Source: an uncultured Candidatus Melainabacteria bacterium
Lineage (GTDB): Bacteria > Cyanobacteriota > Vampirovibrionia > Gastranaerophilales > Gastranaerophilaceae
Assembly (NCBI GenBank): GCA_949398305.1
Contig: CASLVD010000013.1
Location: forward strand, 1 to 35,174
Direction: 5' to 3'
DNA length: 35,174 nucleotides
Below the pieces are notes generated by a model, which saw only the letters and a program-made list of their open reading frames with translations, made no database searches and was not told where the DNA came from. Position 1 is the first letter of the stretch, and each line of letters opens with the position of its first letter. This document shows positions 16,458 to 24,557 of the stretch, in pieces. The translations under genes were made by a program, and so were the position numbers.

Positions 16458-19400
16458 GTGAAAGTTAGTTTTGATTTAAAAAATGAAAAAATGAAACATC
16501 AAAATTCTGTTTCGTTTGAGGGGTACAAATTTACTAAATCAGAAGATGGTTTCAGGGAATTTGAAGTAGCATATCCTTATGATGAAAATAAGGATGATTG
16601 TTATTTAGAAATTTATAAACTTGATAAAGACGAGCATGGTAATTATTTTACGACCGGCAAAGCCTACAGCCGTTCAGGCGGTGATAATTACAAAATGAAT
16701 CCCGGACAAAATCGTATTGATTTAGCCCGTGAGTTCGGTATTGAGGATAATCAGGCATTTGCATATCATTTTTTGCTTGTTGATAAAAAAACACATTTTA
16801 CTAAAACAAGAGTTGACGCGGGTGATGTTATAGATGAACGTTCTGAGGCTAATCAAAAACGTAACTTTTTCAATATTGTAACTCCTGATAAATCAAATCT
16901 TTCTCGCGGCGGTGCGATGAAGCTTGTTATTATAGATTCGCAAAAGGTCGGTTATGTTTATAATGACCAGAATATGATTGTAAAAGACGAAAAGCTTGAA
17001 AAACGCGGTCAGGAAGGTATTAAAACACTTACAAATAAATTCGGCGGAACTCTTGCCGGATTAGAGCAGGCTATTGATAACGGTGAATACGATAATTATG
17101 GACGAATTATTTCATTACCTGTTTTTACTGATGATGATTTTACCGCTCATGCATACTGGAATAAAAACTGTATGCAGATGGCAAGTTCTTTAGGTAATAT
17201 CAATAACTATGCTTCATTACAAAGAAAAATGTTTGCTCACGGTTTGAATTTTGTTTCAGACGGCGCTTTTGTTAATGAAGGCTTAGAAGGTATTCACTTT
17301 AAAAATATTTTAAGATGGGGTGAAGATTCTCCTTATTTTAACTGGTTCAGGGCTTCATCATTAAAAGACGGTCCTTTAAGTATGGGTGTTTTTGTCAAAA
17401 ATAAAGATTATATTTCACACAAAATCGTAAACTCTCCTTATACTTACAACCAGAGCCGTACAGGTTCTATTTCAATAAAAGATAATCCGCTGTATGATTC
17501 TAAAAAACCGACTTATATTCAATTTTTTGATACCCGTTTAGTAACGGAAGAAGAAAGAAATGATACTACTTCTTTAATAAAAACATACTCTCAAATGAGT
17601 ACACCGAATATTTATGATCTTCATTCGCATAATGATTCTATTTATCCATATGCATTTGAAATTAATCCGGAAACTTATAACAAAAATATTCGTAACTTAA
17701 GTTCATATAATAATGCAAATGCACAATTCCCTATTTATATGGATAGTCCAAAAGCTGCCCGATTCCTTTCAAAATTTGAAACCTTTGTTGTTGACGGTAA
17801 ATTTGAAAGCGGTTTTGAAACCTGGGATGCCAATCCTGATATTGCAAAATTGAACTTTGTTTATTCAAATGCCGATGCTCTTGCTTTGAAAAATCTTTCT
17901 GTAAACGAAAGAAAAGCAGAAATGGCAAAGATTTTACGCGGCAACTATCAGGTTCAGGATTATGTAATTACATCAGGTAAGTATTGGACTCAGAAAACAG
18001 ATGATATTTTAAGAACTCATGTTGCTCAAAGTCTGCGAAATATTGATTCTGATAATCCTCAGCAGGTTTATGAATATATCATGAAAATTTCTGATAATAA
18101 AATATTGCCTAAATCTGTAAAAGCAGAGGTTACAAAAGCAGAAGTCGAAAATGTTTTATCAGGTTTTTATAATAATAAACGACATCTCTCTAATGAAGAT
18201 AAAAAATCTCAAATATTGGAAGGCTTAATGGATACACCATTAGATTCGTTTGAATTTGGTGATAATTTAGTTTCTGTGTTGTCTTCTGCGCTTGTTTCAA
18301 AAAGAGCGGTTAAAAAATCAGAAATCGGCTTGTCCAGATATGAAATGTTTAAACAGGGTAATCCAAGTTTATCTGATGAGTATGCAAAAACATACAATAT
18401 GATGGATAAAATTTATACTAATGAAATGCTTGAATTTGCTCAAACTGTTTTAAATAATGTAGATTCAGCACTTCCTGATGGCAGAAAATTGTTTGACGGT
18501 GATAATGTTACCGAATATGGTAAATATGTTCTTCCGCTTGTTCTGCCATCAATTGCGAAATATGCTGTAGTTAAAGCTTTAGCTCCTGATAATACTGTCG
18601 CTATAGATAGCAGTACAGGTGAAATTTCTTACGATTACAAATCATTAAAAGAAGTTTCGCTTCAGACTCTGGGTATTACTAATCCGGCAAGTCCTGTTGA
18701 TGAAGCTCAAATGGTTTTGGAAGCTTTAGCTAAAGGTATTAAAAACGTTGATTCATCAATTGACGGTGAAATTGTTGAAAGTGTATTCAGAACTATTGAA
18801 GGTACAAACACTGCAAGTTTCCAACTGGCAGATTTAATTATTGATAAAACGCAGGCCGGTCTTGATTGGAGAATTGACGCAACTAAAGATATTGCAGATA
18901 TTGAAGATTTACGTAACAGAAATACTAATTTTGAATATACATGGCAAAGAGTCACAGATTTCTGGAAAAACTTTAACAAGGCAGTAATTTCTAAAAATCC
19001 GAATGCTTATACTGTAGCCGAAGTTACAGATGAAGGTACTCTTCATAAGCTTGGGTACGGTAAATATTCAGGTAAATATCCAAAATGGGAAGATATTGTT
19101 CCGAAATTCTTAAGAGATACCGGACTTACTGCTACAGCTAACTATACTCACTTCTTTAGAGATGTATCAAAAATCTTTACAAAAGACTTTGAAGACGGTT
19201 CAAGTTTTAGTGATAATAATTATTTACAGCGTATAATATTTGAAAAAATGTTGAATGGCGGTAATGCATTTATTCGTTCAGGCGGACTTGATGCAATAAG
19301 ATATTCTTATACATTTATAGGTAATCACGATAAGCCGCGTGCTTTGCACTGTGCAGCTATGGATATGGAACTATTTTATACTGATTTGACATATCCTGAA

Positions 19401-20567
19401 AATATGGAAAAACGCCGTAAGGCATATCAAATTATTAAAGATAAATTTCACGATCCGATTTCAGATGAAGAAGTTAGAAAATATAACTTTGCTGCGGTTT
19501 CTCCAAAAGCTGTAGCGATGGCTGATGCTGTCAGACCGGCATTTGTTAATGTCTTAAAAACTTATCAGGATAAATATCATTATTCAAAAGAAACATTTGA
19601 TCAGGCTTATATTCCGATAAGTAAAGCCGTTTCAGATTTAGCTAACGGTAAGTTTATGGGTAAACAATTTGACCCTGAAGCTTTTGGTGTAAAACCTTTG
19701 GATGTAACAATTTCTATGGTCTTAAAACAGGCAAAAGAAGTTTATGGTTTCAGACTTCCGGGATTAGAAGCAGACGATTTTGAAGATGATGTTTTTGAAG
19801 CTTTGATGAAGCCTGCTTTATCTAAAGTACTCGGTATGATGAAATATCTGGTAGCACTTCCAGGTATGCCGACTTTATTTGACGGAGATGATGCCGGAGC
19901 AACAGGCTATGATACAAAAACTAAGAATATGTACCTGCAGTGCCGCCAAAAAGTTCACGATGAATGGCTGGAAGCAGACAGTCCGAAATACAAAAAATTC
20001 TTAGATGACTATAAAGAACTTTTTGATAATGTTATGAAAGTTCGCCGTAATCCTAAATGTAATGCTTTAAACAATGGTGCTGTTTATACGCTTCCGTTGA
20101 ATAAAACACAATCGGGAGAACTTGTATCATCTATATTCAGACAAAGTACAGATGGTAGAATGGCAATTTCTATATTTAACCCGTCAGGTCTTCATACAGA
20201 CCACAGACGTGCATATAAAGAAAATACCTTATATCTTAACAGATTGTATTTCACAGAATCCGGAGACAGTACTGTTGGTATTGCAGGACTTCGTGAAGGT
20301 ACTCAATTTGTTAATGCAAACGATGAAAAAGATATTTACTACACAAGAATTGATGAAAACGGAAATTATTACCTGTCACGTCATTGTGACGGAAAAGATG
20401 TTCCAATGCCAATTAATGATACAACTTTAATTTTGTATCACGTACCAAAAGGAATTCCTTTGACATTCACAGGTTCTTGTATGGTGAAACCAAATACCAG
20501 ATTTGTCGCAAATGCTTATGAAAATAAAACTTATGACTGCGGTAAAAAATTGGCATTAGTTAAGTAA
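16458..20567 (+). CDS. giant GH13-like (alpha-amylase superfamily) protein with a large insertion
   Basis: 1369 residues from GTG at 16458, chosen because AAGGAG lies 6 bases upstream and TATAAT sits at 16433-16438. There is no signal peptide; SVSFEGYKF at 17-25 carries the F-x-G motif. Residues ~25-135 look like an N-terminal beta domain. GH13 landmarks follow in order: region I-like LNFVSDGAFVNEG (D268), nucleophile-type LDWRIDATKD (D807), acid/base-type YTVAEVTDEG (E855), FIGNHDKPRA (D958), then GMPTLFDGDDAG near 1136. Normal GH13 proteins have ~100 residues between regions I and II; here there are ~540, so a ~440-residue helical insertion splits the barrel. It probably acts on alpha-glucans (glycogen-like) inside the cell; the exact reaction is unknown. 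It is divergent from ahcY and closed by a strong terminator. Confidence 0.8.
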   Translation: MKVSFDLKNEKMKHQNSVSFEGYKFTKSEDGFREFEVAYPYDENKDDCYLEIYKLDKDEHGNYFTTGKAYSRSGGDNYKMNPGQNRIDLAREFGIEDNQAFAYHFLLVDKKTHFTKTRVDAGDVIDERSEANQKRNFFNIVTPDKSNLSRGGAMKLVIIDSQKVGYVYNDQNMIVKDEKLEKRGQEGIKTLTNKFGGTLAGLEQAIDNGEYDNYGRIISLPVFTDDDFTAHAYWNKNCMQMASSLGNINNYASLQRKMFAHGLNFVSDGAFVNEGLEGIHFKNILRWGEDSPYFNWFRASSLKDGPLSMGVFVKNKDYISHKIVNSPYTYNQSRTGSISIKDNPLYDSKKPTYIQFFDTRLVTEEERNDTTSLIKTYSQMSTPNIYDLHSHNDSIYPYAFEINPETYNKNIRNLSSYNNANAQFPIYMDSPKAARFLSKFETFVVDGKFESGFETWDANPDIAKLNFVYSNADALALKNLSVNERKAEMAKILRGNYQVQDYVITSGKYWTQKTDDILRTHVAQSLRNIDSDNPQQVYEYIMKISDNKILPKSVKAEVTKAEVENVLSGFYNNKRHLSNEDKKSQILEGLMDTPLDSFEFGDNLVSVLSSALVSKRAVKKSEIGLSRYEMFKQGNPSLSDEYAKTYNMMDKIYTNEMLEFAQTVLNNVDSALPDGRKLFDGDNVTEYGKYVLPLVLPSIAKYAVVKALAPDNTVAIDSSTGEISYDYKSLKEVSLQTLGITNPASPVDEAQMVLEALAKGIKNVDSSIDGEIVESVFRTIEGTNTASFQLADLIIDKTQAGLDWRIDATKDIADIEDLRNRNTNFEYTWQRVTDFWKNFNKAVISKNPNAYTVAEVTDEGTLHKLGYGKYSGKYPKWEDIVPKFLRDTGLTATANYTHFFRDVSKIFTKDFEDGSSFSDNNYLQRIIFEKMLNGGNAFIRSGGLDAIRYSYTFIGNHDKPRALHCAAMDMELFYTDLTYPENMEKRRKAYQIIKDKFHDPISDEEVRKYNFAAVSPKAVAMADAVRPAFVNVLKTYQDKYHYSKETFDQAYIPISKAVSDLANGKFMGKQFDPEAFGVKPLDVTISMVLKQAKEVYGFRLPGLEADDFEDDVFEALMKPALSKVLGMMKYLVALPGMPTLFDGDDAGATGYDTKTKNMYLQCRQKVHDEWLEADSPKYKKFLDDYKELFDNVMKVRRNPKCNALNNGAVYTLPLNKTQSGELVSSIFRQSTDGRMAISIFNPSGLHTDHRRAYKENTLYLNRLYFTESGDSTVGIAGLREGTQFVNANDEKDIYYTRIDENGNYYLSRHCDGKDVPMPINDTTLILYHVPKGIPLTFTGSCMVKPNTRFVANAYENKTYDCGKKLALVK

Positions 20568-20568
20568 T

Positions 20569-20598
20569 AAAAAAGGTGACATTCAAGTCACCTTTTTT
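20569..20598. terminator. bidirectional terminator between the GH13 gene and ychF
   Basis: AAAAAAGGTGAC-ATTCAA-GTCACCTTTTTT, a 12-bp stem, directly after the GH13 stop codon and six bases before the ychF stop on the other strand. Confidence 0.92.
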
Positions 20599-20604
20599 TC
20601 TATT

Positions 20605-21702
20605 CTATACTGCAAATCTGAAATGAACTAAATCGCCGTCCTGGATTACATAATCCTTTCCTTCAAGACGTGTAACCCCTTTTTCCTTGCAGGCATTGTA
20701 AGATCCAAGCTCTGCAAAGTCTTTATATGGTGTGATTTCTGCCCTGATAAATCCTTTTTCAAAGTCTGTATGGATTACGCCGGCAGCCTGGGGAGCTTTT
20801 GTTCCTGCTGTAATAGTCCAGGCATGGACCTCTTTTTCTCCAGCTGTAATAAATGTTCTTAGTTTTAGAAGATTGTAAACAGATTTTATCATTCTGTTGA
20901 TTCCTGAATCCTCAATACCAAGCTCTTGTAAGTATTCTTCCGCTTCTTCTTTACCAAGTTCTGCTAATTCTTCTTCAATTTTTGCTGTAATTACAACCAT
21001 TTCTGCACCGTGAGATTTCGCGTATTCTGCAACTTTTTTGGTGTATGCGTTTCCGTCTTTCAAATCAAATTCTGAAACGTTAGCACAATAAATAACAGGT
21101 TTAGTTGATAGAAGATTTAACATTTTTACCACCTGAATTTCATCGTCTTCAAAGTGTTTTGAAATATCAATAAATGTACATTCTGATAATAGTTCAACTA
21201 ATTTTTTCAAAACTTTGTCTTCCAAAACAGCGTCTTTATCACCTGATTTAACGGTTTTAGCGATTCTTGCCTGACGTCTTTCAACTGATGCCATATCAGC
21301 AAGTGCAAGTTCAGTGTTAATTGTTTCAATATCACTAATCGGATCAACTTTACCTTCAACGTGAATTGTATTTTCATCGTCAAAACATCTTACAACCTGA
21401 ATAATAGCATCAACTTCTCTGATGTTTTGCAAAAATTGGTTTCCTAAGCCTTCGCCCTTGCTTGCACCTTTTACAAGCCCTGCAATATCAACAAATTCAA
21501 TTGCTGTAGGGATAATTGTCTGTGCTTTACAAAGTTTAGATAATATTTCAAGTCTTTCATCCGGTACTTCTACGACACCAATATTCGGTTCGATAGTACA
21601 AAACGGGTAATTTGCGCTTTGAGCATTTCGTGCGTTTGTTAAAGCATTAAATAATGTTGATTTACCGACATTTGGCAGTCCTACTATTCCTGTTCTAAGC
21701 AT
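20605..21702 (-). CDS. ychF: ribosome-binding ATPase YchF (Obg family)
   Basis: 365 residues, standard length. G1 is GLPNVGKST (8-16), followed by NYPFCTIEPNIGVVEVPDERL and the switch region DIAGLVKGASKGEGLGNQFL. The variant nucleotide motif that favours ATP over GTP is expected in this family (CANVSEFD at the G4 position). A C-terminal TGS domain ends HFRFAV, as in other members. It binds ribosomes and is linked to stress responses. AAAGGAAA lies just upstream of the ATG. With obgE, it is the second Obg-family P-loop protein in the window. Confidence 0.97.
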   Translation of the reverse strand: MLRTGIVGLPNVGKSTLFNALTNARNAQSANYPFCTIEPNIGVVEVPDERLEILSKLCKAQTIIPTAIEFVDIAGLVKGASKGEGLGNQFLQNIREVDAIIQVVRCFDDENTIHVEGKVDPISDIETINTELALADMASVERRQARIAKTVKSGDKDAVLEDKVLKKLVELLSECTFIDISKHFEDDEIQVVKMLNLLSTKPVIYCANVSEFDLKDGNAYTKKVAEYAKSHGAEMVVITAKIEEELAELGKEEAEEYLQELGIEDSGINRMIKSVYNLLKLRTFITAGEKEVHAWTITAGTKAPQAAGVIHTDFEKGFIRAEITPYKDFAELGSYNACKEKGVTRLEGKDYVIQDGDLVHFRFAV

Positions 21703-21827
21703 TTATATTTCCTTTTTATAGTGTAATTTCATTTACCCCTATTTTACCCCAAACCCATTGTAATAAATAGCATTTTGAGCCATTGTAAACAAATGTAACG
21801 AATATATACTTTTTCGATAAATTTTAG

Positions 21828-21858
21828 GCAATTTTTCAATCTGTAAATACTTTATATA
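21828..21858 (+). promoter_or_regulatory. shared promoter element, copy A
   Basis: GCAATT (21828-21833), 19 bases, TATATA (21853-21858) inside AAATACTTTATATA, followed by TGTAAGGG. An extra upstream stretch from TGTAACGAATATATAC is nearly identical in copy B. It lies 40 bases before the ATG of the 21899 gene. Confidence 0.7.
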
Positions 21859-21898
21859 AATGTAAGGGATATTTATTAAGAGAAACGGGGAATTGATT

Positions 21899-22192
21899 AT
21901 GACAAATATTTATGGAGAAATGATTACAGTAAAAGAATATGCAGAAACTTTAAGATATAATCCGGCAGATGAATCTTCTATGATTAGAGTTGAAGATTAT
22001 GTTGCATCTATCAGAACTCAATCAGTTCAAGCTCAAACTTCAGAATTCATCACAGTTAAAGATTACGTTCAAGCATTAAATAACGAAAGATACTTAACAC
22101 CCGCAGAACAAGAATTAGCTTCAAGAATTGAAAAATCAGTTTCTTCAAAAGCAAATAAAGCAGCACAAGAATTAGAACAATTATTAGCATAA
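21899..22192 (+). CDS. small protein with three ITVKEY-type repeats
   Basis: 97 residues from the ATG at 21899, with ACGGGG 8 bases upstream; an in-frame TTG six bases earlier is less likely. Three copies of one motif are visible: MITVKEYAETL (residues ~8-18), MIRVEDYVASI (~29-39) and FITVKDYVQAL (~52-62). The last repeat is followed by YLTPAEQELASRIEKSV and a helical end KANKAAQELEQLLA. The repeats match the single motif in the 23655 and 24249 proteins, so this is a new small-protein family in multi-repeat form. No signal peptide, no cysteines. Function unknown. Promoter copy A drives it and a terminator follows. Confidence 0.85.
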   Translation: MTNIYGEMITVKEYAETLRYNPADESSMIRVEDYVASIRTQSVQAQTSEFITVKDYVQALNNERYLTPAEQELASRIEKSVSSKANKAAQELEQLLA

Positions 22193-22219
22193 TCATCTCT
22201 CTTTAATATAAATTTTACG

Positions 22220-22240
22220 AGCCGGTTTTACCGGCTTTTT
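22220..22240 (+). terminator. rho-independent terminator of the 21899 gene
   Basis: AGCCGGT-TTT-ACCGGCT, a 7-bp stem followed by TTTTTCTT. Confidence 0.88.
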
Positions 22241-22300
22241 TCTTATCTTGCCATGCTTAATCAATAGTAGTAGTATGAGAAATATAAGAAGGAGAAAATT

Positions 22301-23518
22301 ATGAAAAACACTGGTAAATTCACAAAACGGGGGGGGGGTAATTGCTTAAGGGTAAATATATTCTCCCGATTATTCCTAAACTTTCTCAATGGTTGTCAAA
22401 AAAATGATGTCATCCTGAACTTTACAAGGCGAACAAGGAATAAATGTAAAAGAGCTTTCACCTTAACTGAAATATTGCTAGCAGTGGCAATAGTAGGAAT
22501 AATTTCATCAATAATACTTCCTGCTGCAATAAGTAAGTTTAATGAAAAAGTATTAGATTTGGGTTATGAACGTGAAATAAAAACGATAAAGAGTTCAGTA
22601 GACAGCTTAGTCGTGAGTGAGAATAAAAAGGATTTCTTTTCAACAATGATGTACACAGATGTTGAACCGGAGTCTTATGAAGATACTTCAGGCAAGTTTT
22701 TAAAGAAATATTTAAGGGTAGCTAAATATTGCGGTGATACAAACGGAGATTGTTTTGCGTCAAAATATTATGATTATTCAGATAACGGGAAAAAGGAGTT
22801 TCTACCGACTTATAAGGGCAGCTGTGCCCGCTTAAAAAATGGAATGAGTATTTGTATAACCCCTCAAATCGGCGCAAGAAGTATAGAAGGAATTATTGAT
22901 ATAAATGGTCAGAAAGGGCCAAATGTATTGGATCGAGATTTGCGCAGTTTTATAATAAATGCCAAAACACGAACCGGCAGAGTGAGTGATTCAACCGAAG
23001 TATTGGCACATAACGGTTATATAGAATTGGGCGGAGGAGACACCCCTCCAAATTCTCCGGAAGATCCGCCGGAACCACCAAAGTCAGCCTGCGAAATAGA
23101 TCAAAATAGTTTGGATTGCTGTAGAATAAGAGCTATCAGTGATCCTGCAGATGCTTGTTGTAACTATGAAGAGATAAAAAACGGAAATGCTAGTTGTCAT
23201 CAAGTTGTAGATATTGCATTAAATTGTACTCCCGGAAGTTGGAGTGGCCGTGATGGTAACTATACTAGAGTTATATCGTGTACTACTTCAATAAATCCTT
23301 ATGTTGCAGGTTTTCAAACGAGTAATGGCGCTAAGAAATTTAACATAGGAGAAAAATTTAATTTTAGTCAATCTTGTTATAAAATGCAAAATTGTCCAAA
23401 CTCGACGAGTTATAAACTTTGGTTCAGCGGAAATCAATTTTTTGAACAGATTGTAAAAGAAACTCAATGGAACAATTTTCATGTGAAGTATAATATTACG
23501 ACTAAACGGTTATTATAA
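22301..23518 (+). CDS. pilin-like protein with long repeat-derived leader and G10 tract
   Basis: 405 residues. AAGGAG lies 7 bases before the ATG. The prepilin motif KRAFTLTEILLAVAIVGIIS begins only at residue ~50 (Ala at -1, Glu at +5), so the leader is unusually long. Codons 10-13 span ten consecutive Gs. Codons ~14-48 match pieces of the dispersed repeat (GGGTAAATATA; TGTCATCCTGAACTT), which suggests an insertion between the native first ~10 codons and the prepilin motif. The C-terminal half has a Pro-rich linker (GGGDTPPNSPEDPPEPP) and a Cys-rich domain (ACEIDQNSLDCCRIR, ACCNYEE). The gene is open as sequenced; loss or gain of one G would break it. Known family role: pilus or pseudopilus subunit. 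Confidence 0.8.
   Translation: MKNTGKFTKRGGGNCLRVNIFSRLFLNFLNGCQKNDVILNFTRRTRNKCKRAFTLTEILLAVAIVGIISSIILPAAISKFNEKVLDLGYEREIKTIKSSVDSLVVSENKKDFFSTMMYTDVEPESYEDTSGKFLKKYLRVAKYCGDTNGDCFASKYYDYSDNGKKEFLPTYKGSCARLKNGMSICITPQIGARSIEGIIDINGQKGPNVLDRDLRSFIINAKTRTGRVSDSTEVLAHNGYIELGGGDTPPNSPEDPPEPPKSACEIDQNSLDCCRIRAISDPADACCNYEEIKNGNASCHQVVDIALNCTPGSWSGRDGNYTRVISCTTSINPYVAGFQTSNGAKKFNIGEKFNFSQSCYKMQNCPNSTSYKLWFSGNQFFEQIVKETQWNNFHVKYNITTKRLL
22329..22338 (+). repeat. homopolymeric G10 tract inside a coding region
   Basis: Ten consecutive G residues, 28 bases into the coding sequence of the 22301 gene, in an AT-rich genome. This is the classic form of a slipped-strand contingency tract. Confidence 0.9.
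22350..22422. repeat. dispersed repeat remnant inside the pilin-like gene
   Basis: GGGTAAATATA at 22350-22360 and TGTCATCCTGAACTT at 22408-22422 occur in the same order as in the 13602-13795 element. The middle is diverged or shortened. Confidence 0.5.
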
Positions 23519-23578
23519 GTATCATAATATTAGTTGTAACGAAATGTAACGAATATATACTTTTTCGATAAAAATTAG

Positions 23579-23609
23579 GCAATTTTTAAATCTAAAAATA
23601 CTTTATATA
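23579..23609 (+). promoter_or_regulatory. shared promoter element, copy B
   Basis: GCAATT (23579-23584), 19 bases, TATATA (23604-23609) inside AAATACTTTATATA, followed by TGTAAGGG. The upstream part (TGTAACGAATATATAC, TTTTTCGATAAA) is almost identical to copy A. It lies 45 bases before the ATG of the 23655 gene. Confidence 0.7.
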
Positions 23610-23654
23610 AATGTAAGGGAAACGATATTAAGAGAATTCAAAGGGGATAAAATT

Positions 23655-23825
23655 ATGAGAAATGATTATGAAATGATTACAGTTGCAGATTATGTTAACA
23701 CAGTAGAAAATGTAAAATGTTTATCTGTTGAAGAAAAAGAAATTCAAGCACAAGTTGAAAGATATTTATTAAACCAAAAAAGATATGAAACTAACGCAAA
23801 AATCGTTGAAGCTCTATTAGCTTAA
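23655..23825 (+). CDS. 56-residue ITV-motif small protein
   Basis: Starts MRNDYEMITVADYVNTVENV and ends ETNAKIVEALLA. AAGGGG lies 9 bases before the ATG. MITVADYV matches the repeats of the 21899 protein, and the spacing to LSVEEKEIQAQVERYLL matches that of the 24249 protein. The C-terminal tail TNAKIVEALL also ends the ribbon-helix-helix protein and the 24249 protein. No membrane segment or signal peptide. Function unknown; the even spacing and charged helices suggest a small two-helix adaptor or dimer, which is inference. It has its own promoter copy (B) and a terminator. Confidence 0.87.
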   Translation: MRNDYEMITVADYVNTVENVKCLSVEEKEIQAQVERYLLNQKRYETNAKIVEALLA

Positions 23826-23852
23826 TTATAAAAAATATGTTAAACATTTTTT

Positions 23853-23882
23853 AAGAACCGATATAATTTATCGGTTCTTTTT
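23853..23882 (+). terminator. rho-independent terminator of the 23655 gene
   Basis: AAGAACCGATA-TAATT-TATCGGTTCTT, an 11-bp perfect stem, followed by TTT. Confidence 0.88.
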
Positions 23883-23961
23883 GTGCTTAAAACCCAATGA
23901 TAGTAACGATTTTAAATTGTAACGATATATTACAAATATATACTTTTTAACTCAAAATTAC

Positions 23962-23992
23962 GCAATTTTTGCAAATAAAAATACTTTATATA
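23962..23992 (+). promoter_or_regulatory. shared promoter element, copy C
   Basis: GCAATT (23962-23967), 19 bases, TATATA (23987-23992) in AAATACTTTATATA, followed by GAGTAAGGGG. The upstream region again has TGTAACGA and AATATATACTTTTT. It lies 42 bases before the ATG of the ribbon-helix-helix gene. Confidence 0.7.
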
Positions 23993-24034
23993 TGAGTAAG
24001 GGGATTACAATCAGGAAAAATTAAAGGAGAAAAA

Positions 24035-24223
24035 ATGGCTAGAGTATTAATTTCAATGCCCGAAAAATTTTTAGATGAGATTGATTCAGTTGCGGATTCT
24101 GAAAATCGTACACGTTCTGAATTGATTCGTGAAGCATTAAGAACTTATATGTATAGAAGTCAGCTTAGAAATGGTAAAAAAGCAACAACAAATGCAGAAA
24201 TTCTTGAAGCACTGCTTGGTTAA
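24035..24223 (+). CDS. ribbon-helix-helix (CopG/NikR-type) DNA-binding protein
   Basis: 62 residues. Beta strand ARVLISMPEKFLDEID, then helix A and the turn SENRTRSELIREALRTYM: the CopG-type ribbon-helix-helix fold, with the usual R-S-x-L-I-R-x-A in helix B. These proteins bind DNA as dimers, with the paired strand in the major groove. The C-terminal tail KATTNAEILEALLG is not part of the fold; it matches the tail of its downstream neighbour and of the 23655 protein. AAAGGAG lies 5 bases before the ATG. It is probably co-transcribed with the 24249 gene (25-base gap). It may regulate the promoter set that drives it; this is inference. Confidence 0.9.
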   Translation: MARVLISMPEKFLDEIDSVADSENRTRSELIREALRTYMYRSQLRNGKKATTNAEILEALLG

Positions 24224-24248
24224 TTAAAATTTGAAACGGATGGGGAAA

Positions 24249-24428
24249 ATGGCAAAGAATAATTATCAAATGATTACAGTAAAAGAGTATGTAAATATGT
24301 TGGACAATGAAGTAACATATTTGGATACTGATGCAAAAGAATTAAAAGCAAGTGTTGAAAAGTATCTTATAAAGGTACGTAGAGCGCAGACTAATGCCAA
24401 AATCTTAGAAAGTTTACTTGGTTATTAG
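24249..24428 (+). CDS. 59-residue ITVKEYV small protein
   Basis: Start placed at the ATG at 24249 (TGGGGAAA directly upstream), giving MAKNNYQMITVKEYVNMLDN; a TTG-started longer form is possible but less likely. The motif MITVKEYV, then YLDTDAKELKASVEKYLI, then TNAKILESLLGY repeats the plan of the 23655 protein in the same order and spacing. It is the second gene of an operon with the ribbon-helix-helix protein, and the two share the C-terminal tail. Function unknown. Confidence 0.85.
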   Translation: MAKNNYQMITVKEYVNMLDNEVTYLDTDAKELKASVEKYLIKVRRAQTNAKILESLLGY

Positions 24429-24502
24429 TAACGCAAAATGGAAGCATTCATTGGTTTAGGTAAATTCCACTCGGTAAAGATTTAGAAAGTAAGTTAGAAA
24501 AG

Positions 24503-24538
24503 AAAAAAGACTTGATGAATTTCATCAAGTCTTTTTTT
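24503..24538. terminator. bidirectional terminator between the small-protein operon and tuf
   Basis: AAAAAAGACTTGATGA and TCATCAAGTCTTTTTT pair over 16 bases with a 3-base loop, between two convergent genes. Confidence 0.92.
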
Positions 24539-24557
24539 GCTTAAGTTAAGCTTTTAA

